Shown one piece after another: positions 42,292 to 50,022 of a stretch of DNA of 64,000 bases (positions are counted from its first letter, which is position 1; each line of letters opens with the position of its first letter). The notes beneath the pieces are model-generated. The model made no database searches, was not told the DNA's origin, and worked only from the letters and a program-made list of their open reading frames with translations. The DNA lies in contig JAIRRJ010000075.1 of assembly GCA_031256035.1 (NCBI GenBank), positions 1 to 64,000 of the forward strand. Direction: 5' to 3'. Source of the stretch: Treponema sp. (GTDB lineage Bacteria; Spirochaetota; Spirochaetia; Treponematales; Breznakiellaceae). Both the position numbers and the translations under genes were made by a program.

Positions 42292-43521
42292 CTACACAAT
42301 TCCCGACCAGATGATGCTCTGCACATTGTACAGCGCCCTTGAAAACCAGCCTTCTTTGGAGAATGGCACAAACCATGCCGCAACAAATTCCTCTTTCGGG
42401 TCAATATTCATTGAGCAGGCGCCCGCCCCCTCATGCATGAACGTATTCTGCGAGTAGGTATACGCAGGGCCGTTTCGCATATCAAAACCTATACCGTAAC
42501 CACGGTCAGGCTCATTTGAACCCCAGCAATAATCGGGCTTGTTATGTATTGCCATAGTTGTCATTTTCTCAACGGCTTTCCTGCCCAGAATGCGCGCTCC
42601 GTCAAATGTTCCGCCTGAAAGCATCATGTTTCCGAAACGGACCAGGTCATAAGCCGTTCCGTTTAAGCCGCCGCCTGTCGAAGGGATTTTAAGTTTTTCT
42701 CCAATCCACTCGGGTTCATTGGTGCCGTTTATGACACTATTTAAGTAATTTTCAAAACCCTCGTCAGTAATTATATAGCGTTTCGCCATATCAGGGCTCA
42801 AGTCAAAAATAGTATCCTTCATGCCAAGCGGTTTGGAAATGTTGTCTTCGATATATTTGTGAGCTGACATTCCGGTCAGTTTTTCAATAACCGCGCCAAG
42901 CAAAACAAAACCGAAACTGCAATACGCCCCTTCACTTCCCGGTTTAACACGCAAACCGTTTCCTATTGTTCCCAGCGCTGCGCTTATCCAGTCAAATTCT
43001 CCGTTTTTGTCGCGATCATGCAGTTTATACGCATCGTCAATCATCTTCCAGTAATCGGTCTGATACTTATTCTCAAAACAGCCGCCATCCGCGTGCATTC
43101 CCGATGTGTGGGTGAGCAGGTGGAACAAGGTTATGCTTGCGTGTATGGTTTTCTGATACTGCGGCATGGTAAACGGGATGGTGTTGAATTGCGGCAGAAT
43201 CTCGCCAATGGGTACATCCAGCCGCGTAATGCCGTCTTCTACCAGTTTCATAATCGCCACGGCGGTAAATACCTTGGTAATTGAGGCGATATAGCGGACA
43301 GAATCCGGCTGGACGGGCGTATTATCATCTTTGCGGAATGATTTTTTCCCGACTGCGCCATGCGCGAAAACCTTGCCCTTGCGGGAAAGGCAGTATGTGG
43401 CGCATTGGATTTCGCCGTCATCAATAAGCCCCTGCAAATGCTTGTTCAGCACCTCAAGCCGCTTTCCGTTGTAGCCCACCTCGGCGGGTTTTACTTCTGT
43501 TTTTCCTTCTGTGTACAACAT
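42292..43521 (-). CDS. Serine beta-lactamase/esterase-like hydrolase (S12 family)
   Basis: The 409-residue protein has the penicillin-binding-type motif Ser80-Ile-Thr-Lys83 (YIASITKVFTAV), a Tyr motif in GAYCSFGFVLLG and a late HEGAGACSM in place of the KTG or HxG box. It resembles class C beta-lactamase-like D-aminopeptidases and esterases. No signal peptide is seen, so it may be cytoplasmic and act on small esters or peptides. AAGGAGA precedes the ATG. It heads the ABC-2 exporter operon. A degenerate form of the repeated ECF promoter lies 14 nt upstream. Confidence 0.85.
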   Translation of the reverse strand: MLYTEGKTEVKPAEVGYNGKRLEVLNKHLQGLIDDGEIQCATYCLSRKGKVFAHGAVGKKSFRKDDNTPVQPDSVRYIASITKVFTAVAIMKLVEDGITRLDVPIGEILPQFNTIPFTMPQYQKTIHASITLFHLLTHTSGMHADGGCFENKYQTDYWKMIDDAYKLHDRDKNGEFDWISAALGTIGNGLRVKPGSEGAYCSFGFVLLGAVIEKLTGMSAHKYIEDNISKPLGMKDTIFDLSPDMAKRYIITDEGFENYLNSVINGTNEPEWIGEKLKIPSTGGGLNGTAYDLVRFGNMMLSGGTFDGARILGRKAVEKMTTMAIHNKPDYCWGSNEPDRGYGIGFDMRNGPAYTYSQNTFMHEGAGACSMNIDPKEEFVAAWFVPFSKEGWFSRALYNVQSIIWSGIV

Positions 43522-43535
43522 TTTTGTCTCCTTAA

Positions 43536-43572
43536 ATATATAGTGTAAGAAATTGAAAAAAAGATATGAACA
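43536..43572 (-). promoter_or_regulatory. Degenerate copy of the repeated ECF-type promoter (copy g)
   Basis: The minus-strand downstream half TTTCTTACACTATATAT is identical to copy a, but the upstream box reads CATATC instead of CAACC and the spacing is one longer. It could be read by a different sigma factor, or weakly by the 14-17 kb pair. It precedes the beta-lactamase/ABC-2 operon. Confidence 0.45.
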
Positions 43573-43604
43573 TTTTTGATCATTTTTTTTGAAAAGACGA
43601 CCAG

Positions 43605-45119
43605 TTATTGCCGGCTTTTATTAACCATTTCCATATCCGCCAATAACTGACGGTCATCGGGGAATTCCAACAGCCCGTCTTTCAAAATACCCTCCGCTTC
43701 ATCAATGTTTTTACTGTTCCATGCCTTCACAAAACGGTTATGGTAATCGGCTGCTATGTTGCTGCGGTAAATTTGCAGGGCTTTTTCAAATTCCCGGTTT
43801 GTTCCGAAGCTGGCGATAGCGGTTTCCATGTATTTCGCCGCCGTACGCCAGTCCCTTGCCGGGGCTGCGCTTAGGGCTTCCGCTGTTTTTTGGATTGCGG
43901 CGGTGAGCATTTCGCCCACACGTTTTTCACTGACCTTACTGTTTGAACGCGCCTGATTAATCGCGTTGATAACGGCCTCTCCTTCGGCGGCGGTTTTTAT
44001 GCTGTTTATTTTCTGCGCTAATTCTTTATCAATCTGCGCCAACTCAATATCACTAAGCGTTGAATCAAGCGCTGCATAGTTAGCCTGGCTTAACAGTGTT
44101 TTTTTGCCGGCAAGGAAAACCCTCGCATCCTCCAGCTTTCCCGCTTTTGTGTATTTCATTAAACGGTTATTTGCCGCAGCCAGAATTATTTCCTGCCACC
44201 GCTCGTCATCTGGATACAAAGGAAAAGCGGTTTCCGCCCAGCGCAGGCAATCATCTTCTTTTCCGGCTCTAAGCAGCGCTGAACCGAAATTTAAAAGCCG
44301 GTCAAGCAGGTCCTTCTGCGGGTCTGTAAAAATCGCTCCCGGAGAATTCGCGCTTGTCCGGGCTGACAATGAATTACCGGTGAGCAAAGCAGCCCTGTCT
44401 GCCGCAATGGGAACAGATTCGGCGAATTTATTGCTTTTCTCAAGTTCGCCAATTCTGTTGTTCATGATGACGGAAATTAATTCTATCTGGTTGATTGTTT
44501 GGCGGTCGCGGTAATTACGGGCAGGCACATAAGCGAACCCTGTTACTCTGCCGAATCGATCGTTATAATCTTTACGGCTTCCCGGATCAAAACCGTACGG
44601 ATTAGTGGTTTCAACATCAACATCCAATTCGCCGATATGCACTGTGATAAAAGCGTGTTCTTTGGTTATCACTCCGCTTGTATAAATGCCTGCGGAAGTG
44701 CAGAGGATCATGTACAGTACAGCCGAGGAGACACAGTTGAATCTGCCGTTTGAAAAAATAGTGTCAACTCTGGTTTGAGTAAGAGAATAGGACTTCAGGA
44801 AATTCTTATGCATGAAACCGAGGATATATTCCGCCTTTTCTCTGTCTGAAACGGGGAGTTCGGCGGATTTTTTTAATGTTTCGGCTGCCGCACGGATTTT
44901 CTCAAGATTTGAAGCGCCGGAATCCCCCGATGCCCACAGGCTTATTTCCGCCAGTTCCGCCCATGAATAGCTGTTATCCCGCCCCCCGAGAGAATGGAAC
45001 TTCAGCGCTTTTGGATCAGGTTCAAAGCGGGGAAATGTCTGGGCAAATAACGCTGTCTGTAATAACAGAAACAACAATAAAAATCTGGTCTTTCTACTGA
45101 TTGACGGTTTATTGTCCAC
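43605..45119 (-). CDS. Exported transglutaminase-like protein with helical C-terminus
   Basis: The 504-residue protein has a signal peptide (about 10-27, TRFLLLFLLLQTALFAQ). A papain-like/transglutaminase-type core lies at about 95-200, where Cys in GRFNCVSSAVLYMIL, His in KEHAFITVHIG and Asp in VDVETTNPYGFDPG could form a catalytic triad. The C-terminal half is helical and may form TPR-like hairpins. It starts with GTG and has no Shine-Dalgarno; a TATCAT -10 ends 5 nt before it. I infer a periplasmic cysteine protease or transglutaminase fold; the exact family is not recognised. Confidence 0.72.
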   Translation of the reverse strand: MDNKPSISRKTRFLLLFLLLQTALFAQTFPRFEPDPKALKFHSLGGRDNSYSWAELAEISLWASGDSGASNLEKIRAAAETLKKSAELPVSDREKAEYILGFMHKNFLKSYSLTQTRVDTIFSNGRFNCVSSAVLYMILCTSAGIYTSGVITKEHAFITVHIGELDVDVETTNPYGFDPGSRKDYNDRFGRVTGFAYVPARNYRDRQTINQIELISVIMNNRIGELEKSNKFAESVPIAADRAALLTGNSLSARTSANSPGAIFTDPQKDLLDRLLNFGSALLRAGKEDDCLRWAETAFPLYPDDERWQEIILAAANNRLMKYTKAGKLEDARVFLAGKKTLLSQANYAALDSTLSDIELAQIDKELAQKINSIKTAAEGEAVINAINQARSNSKVSEKRVGEMLTAAIQKTAEALSAAPARDWRTAAKYMETAIASFGTNREFEKALQIYRSNIAADYHNRFVKAWNSKNIDEAEGILKDGLLEFPDDRQLLADMEMVNKSRQ

Positions 45120-45153
45120 AAATTATGATACATAAAACAATGAATAATAACAA
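45101..45153. promoter_or_regulatory. Divergent overlapping promoters, trxB and transglutaminase-like gene
   Basis: Plus strand: TTGACG (45101-45106), 17 bp, TATGAT (45124-45129). Minus strand: TTGTTA (45148-45153), 17 bp, TATCAT (45125-45130). The two -10 boxes share five bases, so polymerase can occupy only one at a time. Predicted starts fall at or within a few nt of both start codons, and neither gene has a Shine-Dalgarno. Confidence 0.65.
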
Positions 45154-46117
45154 CGATGTGATAATTATAGGCGCCGGTCCAGCGGGGCTTACCGCCGCTC
45201 AATATTGCGCCAGGGCAAATCTAAAGGTTCTGGTTATTGAACAGCTTTCTGTAGGAGGGCAGGTTCTTTTAATCGACATCCTTGAAAATTACCCGGGAAA
45301 CGTTGGGCAGATCGACGCGGCGGGCAAAACAATTTCCGCTCCAAAAAACGGTTATGAATTCTCTCAGGATTTACACCGGCAGGCTGAAGCTTTCGGCGCA
45401 TCCTTTCTTTCCGCCTCGGTGTGTTCCCTAAAAAAAGAAGACGGTATTTTCACAGCCGGTCTTTCTGACGGCAAAACGCTTAAGGCAAAAGCGGTAATTA
45501 TCGCAACTGGCGCCGCTCACCGGCTTCTGGGCATACCGGGTGAAAAAGAGTTCGCAGGAAAGGGAGTTTCCTACTGCGCCACCTGCGACGGCCCTTTTTT
45601 CAGAAACAAAAAAATATTTGTTGTCGGCGGAGGAGACGCCGCCTGTGATGAAGCGCAGTATCTTTCCCGGCTGACAAATAAAGTTACGCTGATTCACCGC
45701 CGCGATAGTTTTCGTGCGCAGAAAGCCCTCGCAGAACGGACGCTTAACAATCCGAACATAGAAGTCCGTCTTAATACCATAATGAAAGAGATCAAGGGCG
45801 AACAGAAAGTAAAATCAGTAATGCTGGAAGATGTCAAAACCGGCGGCGTATACGAAGAAGCCGCCGATGCAGTTTTTATTTTTGCCGGAACTATCCCCCA
45901 GTCGTCTCTGGTAACAGGAGACGGGCTAAACGCCGAGTTGGATGATAACGGCTATATCATCACAGATCAAAAGATGGCGGCAAATGTACCGGGATTGTTC
46001 GCGGCAGGTGATGTGCGTGCAAGTTCCTTCCGCCAGGTGGTAGTGGCGGCGGGGGAAGGCGCGGTCGCAGCCCACAGCGCCGCAGAATATGTTGAATCAA
46101 TAATTACAGGGCAATAA
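45140..46117 (+). CDS. trxB: Thioredoxin reductase
   Basis: The ~325-residue flavoprotein has FAD-binding GAGPAGLTAAQYCARA, the redox-active CATC (SYCATCDGPFF), NADPH-binding GGGDAACDEAQYL with HRRDSFRAQ, and the C-terminal FAD motif GLFAAGDVR. It reduces thioredoxin with NADPH and could feed the CcdA-TlpA protein. The Met at 45140 fits homology; an upstream ATG at 45101 lies inside the divergent promoter. It is followed 1 bp later by the NagZ-type gene. Confidence 0.93.
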   Translation: MNNNNDVIIIGAGPAGLTAAQYCARANLKVLVIEQLSVGGQVLLIDILENYPGNVGQIDAAGKTISAPKNGYEFSQDLHRQAEAFGASFLSASVCSLKKEDGIFTAGLSDGKTLKAKAVIIATGAAHRLLGIPGEKEFAGKGVSYCATCDGPFFRNKKIFVVGGGDAACDEAQYLSRLTNKVTLIHRRDSFRAQKALAERTLNNPNIEVRLNTIMKEIKGEQKVKSVMLEDVKTGGVYEEAADAVFIFAGTIPQSSLVTGDGLNAELDDNGYIITDQKMAANVPGLFAAGDVRASSFRQVVVAAGEGAVAAHSAAEYVESIITGQ

Positions 46118-46118
46118 A

Positions 46119-47771
46119 TTGAGTATATTTTTCAGACGGTTGTTATGCGCAATCGGTATTGTAATTGCATTCCCGCTTTATCCGTTGAACTTTTTCGACG
46201 CCGGTTCTGCGGAAGAACTGGCTGCCAAAATAGAAACAGCAATGACAGATGAGCAGGCTCTTGCTCAGACCTTTATGCTCGGCTGGGTGGGGGCAGAACC
46301 GTCTCCGCTTATCATGGAGTGGATACGCAGCAGAAATATCGGCGGGGTAAAAATATTCGGCTGGAATACCGCCGACACCCGGCTGCTTGCCAGAGCGGTC
46401 GGCTCGCTGCAGGAAATTAGTTTGGCGGGGGCGTTTAACATTCCGCTCCTTGTAGCCACCGATCAGGAGGGCGGCTGGGTTCGCCATGTCAAGGGAAACA
46501 CCAGCGAAACTCCGGGAAATATGGCTATCGGCGCTTCCGGCTATCCAAGGGATGCGTATCTTGCAGGTTTATACATAGGAAAAGAACTTGCCCTTCTTGG
46601 GATCAATATGAACTTTGCCCCCACTGTCGATCTGTTCACCAACCGCGGTTCCACGCTGATAGGCCCGCGGGCTTTTGGCAGTGATCCTGTCAAAGCCGGG
46701 ATTTTGGGAGCCGCATTCATGAAGGGGCAGCTGGCAGCCGGTGTGATTCCTACTGCGAAACATTATCCCGGTCACGGAGACACTGACCTTGACTCCCACG
46801 GCGTGCTGCCAAAAATCGAAATTTCCTTTGACAAGCTCTGGGAAAGAGAACTGGTACCCTACAGGATGCTCGCTTCCGAAGGCCTGCCCGCTGTAATGAG
46901 CGGTCATCTTGCTTTCCCGATGACAGAAGCCGCATCCATGCCGGCATCCCTGTCGCCGTGGTTTTTGAAAGATGTGTTACGCACAAAAATAGGATATAAG
47001 GGAGTTGTAGTAACCGACGATCTTATGATGAACGGAGCCACTTCCTGGGCAGGTACGCTTTCAAGAACTGCAAGACAGGCTCTGCATGCGGGCAATGACA
47101 TTATTATGCTTTCCACTACTCCGTTTCTTTTTGATCCGGTGTGGACTTACTTGGTAAATTCCATGAAAGAGGATGAAGAATTCCGCATAAATGTCAGGGC
47201 AGCAGCACGCAGAATCCTCGAACTAAAATTGAAATATCTGCGCGGCGCATCAAGTGTTCCTTATATTCCCGATCCTGAAAAGGTGGAAACCGAACTTACC
47301 GATCCCGAAGGTTCCGCGTTTTTTCTTAACCTTGCTGCACGCAGCGTCACCATTGTAAAACCAACTCCTGCGGAATCTGTTTTCCCTGTAACGAAAGAAA
47401 ATGCAGGGCGTGTTCTTCTGGCGGGAAGGTACGGAGATTTTTTTACATCAGGCAGAGCGGCATTTCCCAATGCCGCCGTTTACCGGTACTGGAACGCGGA
47501 CGAAGCCTCCGAAATAGTTAATTATGCGCGTAACGCCGACACGATCATTTTCTGCCTTTCCGATTTTCTGGATGTACGTGTATTGCGCAGCCTTGAAAGA
47601 ATGGGCAAAAAAATAATAATACTTTCTGTTTTAAGCCCTGTTCACATTGAAAGAGTTTCCTGGGCAGACGGTATTGTCGTTGTATACAGTTATGCCCCCG
47701 AATCATTTGCTGCCGGATTTTCCGCCATAATCGGCAGAATTCCCGCACATGGCGTCCTTCCCTATGAGTGA
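46119..47771 (+). CDS. GH3 beta-N-acetylhexosaminidase (NagZ-like), exported
   Basis: The 550-residue protein has an N-terminal signal or anchor (LLCAIGIVIAFPLYPL) and a GH3 barrel. It carries the NagZ-specific loop AKHYPGHGDTDLDSH (acid/base His-Asp) and the nucleophile Asp in VVTDDLMMNGA. A C-terminal GH3 second domain (~370-550) is present, unlike short NagZ. It cleaves GlcNAc from muropeptides or chitin-like chains, probably outside the inner membrane. It starts with TTG, preceded by AGGG. It is tightly packed between trxB and the GNAT gene, which it overlaps. Confidence 0.88.
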   Translation: MSIFFRRLLCAIGIVIAFPLYPLNFFDAGSAEELAAKIETAMTDEQALAQTFMLGWVGAEPSPLIMEWIRSRNIGGVKIFGWNTADTRLLARAVGSLQEISLAGAFNIPLLVATDQEGGWVRHVKGNTSETPGNMAIGASGYPRDAYLAGLYIGKELALLGINMNFAPTVDLFTNRGSTLIGPRAFGSDPVKAGILGAAFMKGQLAAGVIPTAKHYPGHGDTDLDSHGVLPKIEISFDKLWERELVPYRMLASEGLPAVMSGHLAFPMTEAASMPASLSPWFLKDVLRTKIGYKGVVVTDDLMMNGATSWAGTLSRTARQALHAGNDIIMLSTTPFLFDPVWTYLVNSMKEDEEFRINVRAAARRILELKLKYLRGASSVPYIPDPEKVETELTDPEGSAFFLNLAARSVTIVKPTPAESVFPVTKENAGRVLLAGRYGDFFTSGRAAFPNAAVYRYWNADEASEIVNYARNADTIIFCLSDFLDVRVLRSLERMGKKIIILSVLSPVHIERVSWADGIVVVYSYAPESFAAGFSAIIGRIPAHGVLPYE

Positions 47772-48609
47772 ATTCCGCTGGCGAAAAATGAAGGAAAATG
47801 ACGCATCCGGCACCGAAGCGTTGTTACGTGCCAGAGAAGATTTCTGTGTGGGCGCATGCGGAAGATTTTTGACCCGCGATTCTTCAAAGGGTCATATTTG
47901 GACGCTGCGCGGCGAAGAAGGAAAACCTTCAGCACTGATACTCCATTCAAAAAGTATGCTGATACCTGTATTGTGCGGGGTAAATGAAATCCCTAAACCC
48001 CGTTTCCTTGGCGGTTTTTTGCGCAAAATAAAAATCCATTCGGTGCAGGGGATAAAAGAAGAGGCTATCATTCTGGAAAATGCGATAGAGCAAATGGGTA
48101 AAAAACCCAGAGAAATCATTGATTATGACCTTATGAGCATTGACAGATCGCCTAACATGGATGGTTTTGCATCGGGACCTTCAACCCTGACATTGCGCGT
48201 GCCTAAATTGACCGACTTAAACGAGATCGCTCCTCTACAGGCAGCGTACGAACAGGAAGAGGTGTTGGCAAAGAGTTCGGTATTCAGTCCTGCGGCAAGC
48301 AGGGTAAACATCGCGAATATAATTATGAGAGAGCATATTCTGGCAGCGGAACTGGGAGGACGGCTGGTAGGAAAAATCAACATAAGCGCCGTTTCATTTA
48401 CAAGGTATCAGGTGGGCGGTGTCTATGTTCACCCGGATTTTCGCAGGTTGGGAATTGCCCGCCGCATGGCGTCGGAGTTTGTCGGTTCCCTTGTTGCTCA
48501 GGGTATGGGTGTAACCCTGTTTGTGAAAAAAACAAACCTTGCCGCGCACAGGCTTTATACCGGTCTTGGGTTTTCGGCAAGGGAAGATTACAGGATCAGC
48601 TACTATTGA
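47764..48609 (+). CDS. GNAT-family N-acetyltransferase
   Basis: The ~281-residue protein has a C-terminal GNAT domain (about 140-280) with the acetyl-CoA loop VHPDFRRLGIARRMASEFV and the late motif NLAAHRLYTGLGFSARED. The N-terminal part resembles a second, degenerate acetyltransferase half. The start is uncertain between 47749 and 47764; both lie in the end of the GH3 gene, so translation is coupled. It may modify sugars released by the GH3 enzyme, or its neighbours' products. Confidence 0.8.
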   Translation: MSEFRWRKMKENDASGTEALLRAREDFCVGACGRFLTRDSSKGHIWTLRGEEGKPSALILHSKSMLIPVLCGVNEIPKPRFLGGFLRKIKIHSVQGIKEEAIILENAIEQMGKKPREIIDYDLMSIDRSPNMDGFASGPSTLTLRVPKLTDLNEIAPLQAAYEQEEVLAKSSVFSPAASRVNIANIIMREHILAAELGGRLVGKINISAVSFTRYQVGGVYVHPDFRRLGIARRMASEFVGSLVAQGMGVTLFVKKTNLAAHRLYTGLGFSAREDYRISYY

Positions 48610-49433
48610 GCAATACTATGAATTATCTTTATGAAACCCATCTTCATACTGCCGGAGTCAGCGCCTGCGCGGTTTCCGGTGGGGCGGATTATATCAAAGG
48701 TTACAAGGAAAAAGGTTACTCAGGTATCATCGTAACAGATCATTTTTATAACGGAAATTCCGCTTTGCCGAAAAACCTTCCGTGGAAAGAATGGGTAAAC
48801 AATTTTTGCCGTGGTTACGAAGAAGCAAAGGAAGAAGGCGAGCGCAGGGGGCTTGATGTTTTTTTTGGATGGGAAGAAACATTTGATGGCTGCGATGATT
48901 ATCTTATATACGGACTGGATAAAGCATGGCTTTTGGAACACCCTGAGTGCCGGTACTGGACAAGGGGCGAACAGTACCGCGTGGTAAAAGCTGCCGGAGG
49001 CTGCGTGGTGCAGGCTCATCCTTTCAGACAGCATCATTGGATCAGAAAAGTTGTTCTGTCCGCCGGTTGCGTGGATGGAATAGAAGCGGCCAACAGCGGG
49101 AATGATGATCCGTCCTATGATGCTCTTGCCTGCCGTTATGCAAAAAAACTCGGTAAACCATTGACCGCCGGAACCGATATTCACGACGCTTCGGAGATTT
49201 ATCAGAAAGAACCTTTTGGAGTATATTTGAAAAGAAAACTAAATAAAATCACAGACTATGTGGAAATGATCTGTAATAATGAAGTTGCCGGTATCAAAAC
49301 CGACCCGTCCCGTTGTGTTTTTCGCGGACACGAAACCGTCCGTCTTCCTGTGGATATACGGGATGAAAATGACAGGGTTACCGGTAAACATTGGAAGGAG
49401 TATTGTCAAGCCTCTGGCTTGACTTCCGATTAA
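48606..49433 (+). CDS. PHP-domain phosphoesterase
   Basis: The ~275-residue protein has the PHP metal motif ETHLHTAGVSAC near the N-terminus, IIVTDHFYNG, GWEETFDGCDDYLIYG, QAHPFRQHHW and the late TAGTDIHDASE. All are metal-ligand segments of the histidinol-phosphatase and polymerase PHP family. The substrate is unknown. The TTG at 48606 overlaps the GNAT stop; an ATG at 48618 is an alternative. The last codons (ASGLTSD) are encoded by a strong palindrome. Confidence 0.82.
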   Translation: MSNTMNYLYETHLHTAGVSACAVSGGADYIKGYKEKGYSGIIVTDHFYNGNSALPKNLPWKEWVNNFCRGYEEAKEEGERRGLDVFFGWEETFDGCDDYLIYGLDKAWLLEHPECRYWTRGEQYRVVKAAGGCVVQAHPFRQHHWIRKVVLSAGCVDGIEAANSGNDDPSYDALACRYAKKLGKPLTAGTDIHDASEIYQKEPFGVYLKRKLNKITDYVEMICNNEVAGIKTDPSRCVFRGHETVRLPVDIRDENDRVTGKHWKEYCQASGLTSD

Positions 49434-49454
49434 CATTGTTTGCCCGAGGCAAAC
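49405..49454. repeat. Two adjacent hairpins at the PHP/XRE gene junction
   Basis: GTCAAGCC-TCT-GGCTTGAC (49405-49423) covers the end of the PHP gene. After 14 nt, GTTTGCC-CGA-GGCAAAC (49438-49454) lies in the leader of the XRE-cupin gene. There is no T-run, so it is not a classical terminator. The paired layout recalls the element at 28379-28443. Confidence 0.6.
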
Positions 49455-49471
49455 TAAATGTAGGAGTACAT

Positions 49472-50020
49472 ATGAGTAATGATCCATCCCAGATACCCGG
49501 ACGCATAAAAGAACTAAGAGAAATTTTGGAAGTAAGCAGTTTTGACATGGCAAAGGATACAGACATTCCATTTGAAACTTACACTCAATATGAAAGCGGA
49601 AAGCTGGATATACCCATCAGCGTTTTGTACACCATCGCCAACCGGCTGGGCACTGACGTTACGGTGCTAATCACGGGAGAAGAAGCGAGAATGGACAGCG
49701 CCGCAGTGTGCCGCAGCGGAAAGGGCGTTCAGATTGAACGTTACCCCGGCTATGAATTTTCAAGTCTTGCGTATAACTTCAGGCACAGAACCATGGAGCC
49801 GCTGCTGGTATATCTCGACTCTTCAAAGCCGCCGGCTGCTCAGGTATCCCATTCGGGACAGGAGTTCAACTATGTACTCGAAGGTCAGGTCAGGGTAACC
49901 GTAGGAAAAACTGAACATGTACTGTCAACCGGGGATTCAATTTATTTTGACGCTCACTTGCCTCACTCACAAATTGCGGTGAACGGAACCGCCCAATTTA
50001 TCACCATCATACAGGAATAG
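49472..50020 (+). CDS. XRE-cupin regulator
   Basis: The 182-residue regulator has an N-terminal helix-turn-helix (IPGRIKELREILEVSSFDMA, QYESGKLDIPISVLY). A C-terminal cupin domain follows (SHSGQEFNYVLEGQVRVTVG, DSIYFDAHLPHSQIA) that likely binds a small ligand. The ATG at 49472 has TAGGAG 7 nt upstream; an in-frame ATG at 49391 inside the PHP gene is rejected. Such regulators usually sit beside an acyl-CoA ligase, as here, and respond to the acid or CoA ester. The stop is 2 nt from the ligase ATG. Confidence 0.88.
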   Translation: MSNDPSQIPGRIKELREILEVSSFDMAKDTDIPFETYTQYESGKLDIPISVLYTIANRLGTDVTVLITGEEARMDSAAVCRSGKGVQIERYPGYEFSSLAYNFRHRTMEPLLVYLDSSKPPAAQVSHSGQEFNYVLEGQVRVTVGKTEHVLSTGDSIYFDAHLPHSQIAVNGTAQFITIIQE

Positions 50021-50022
50021 TA

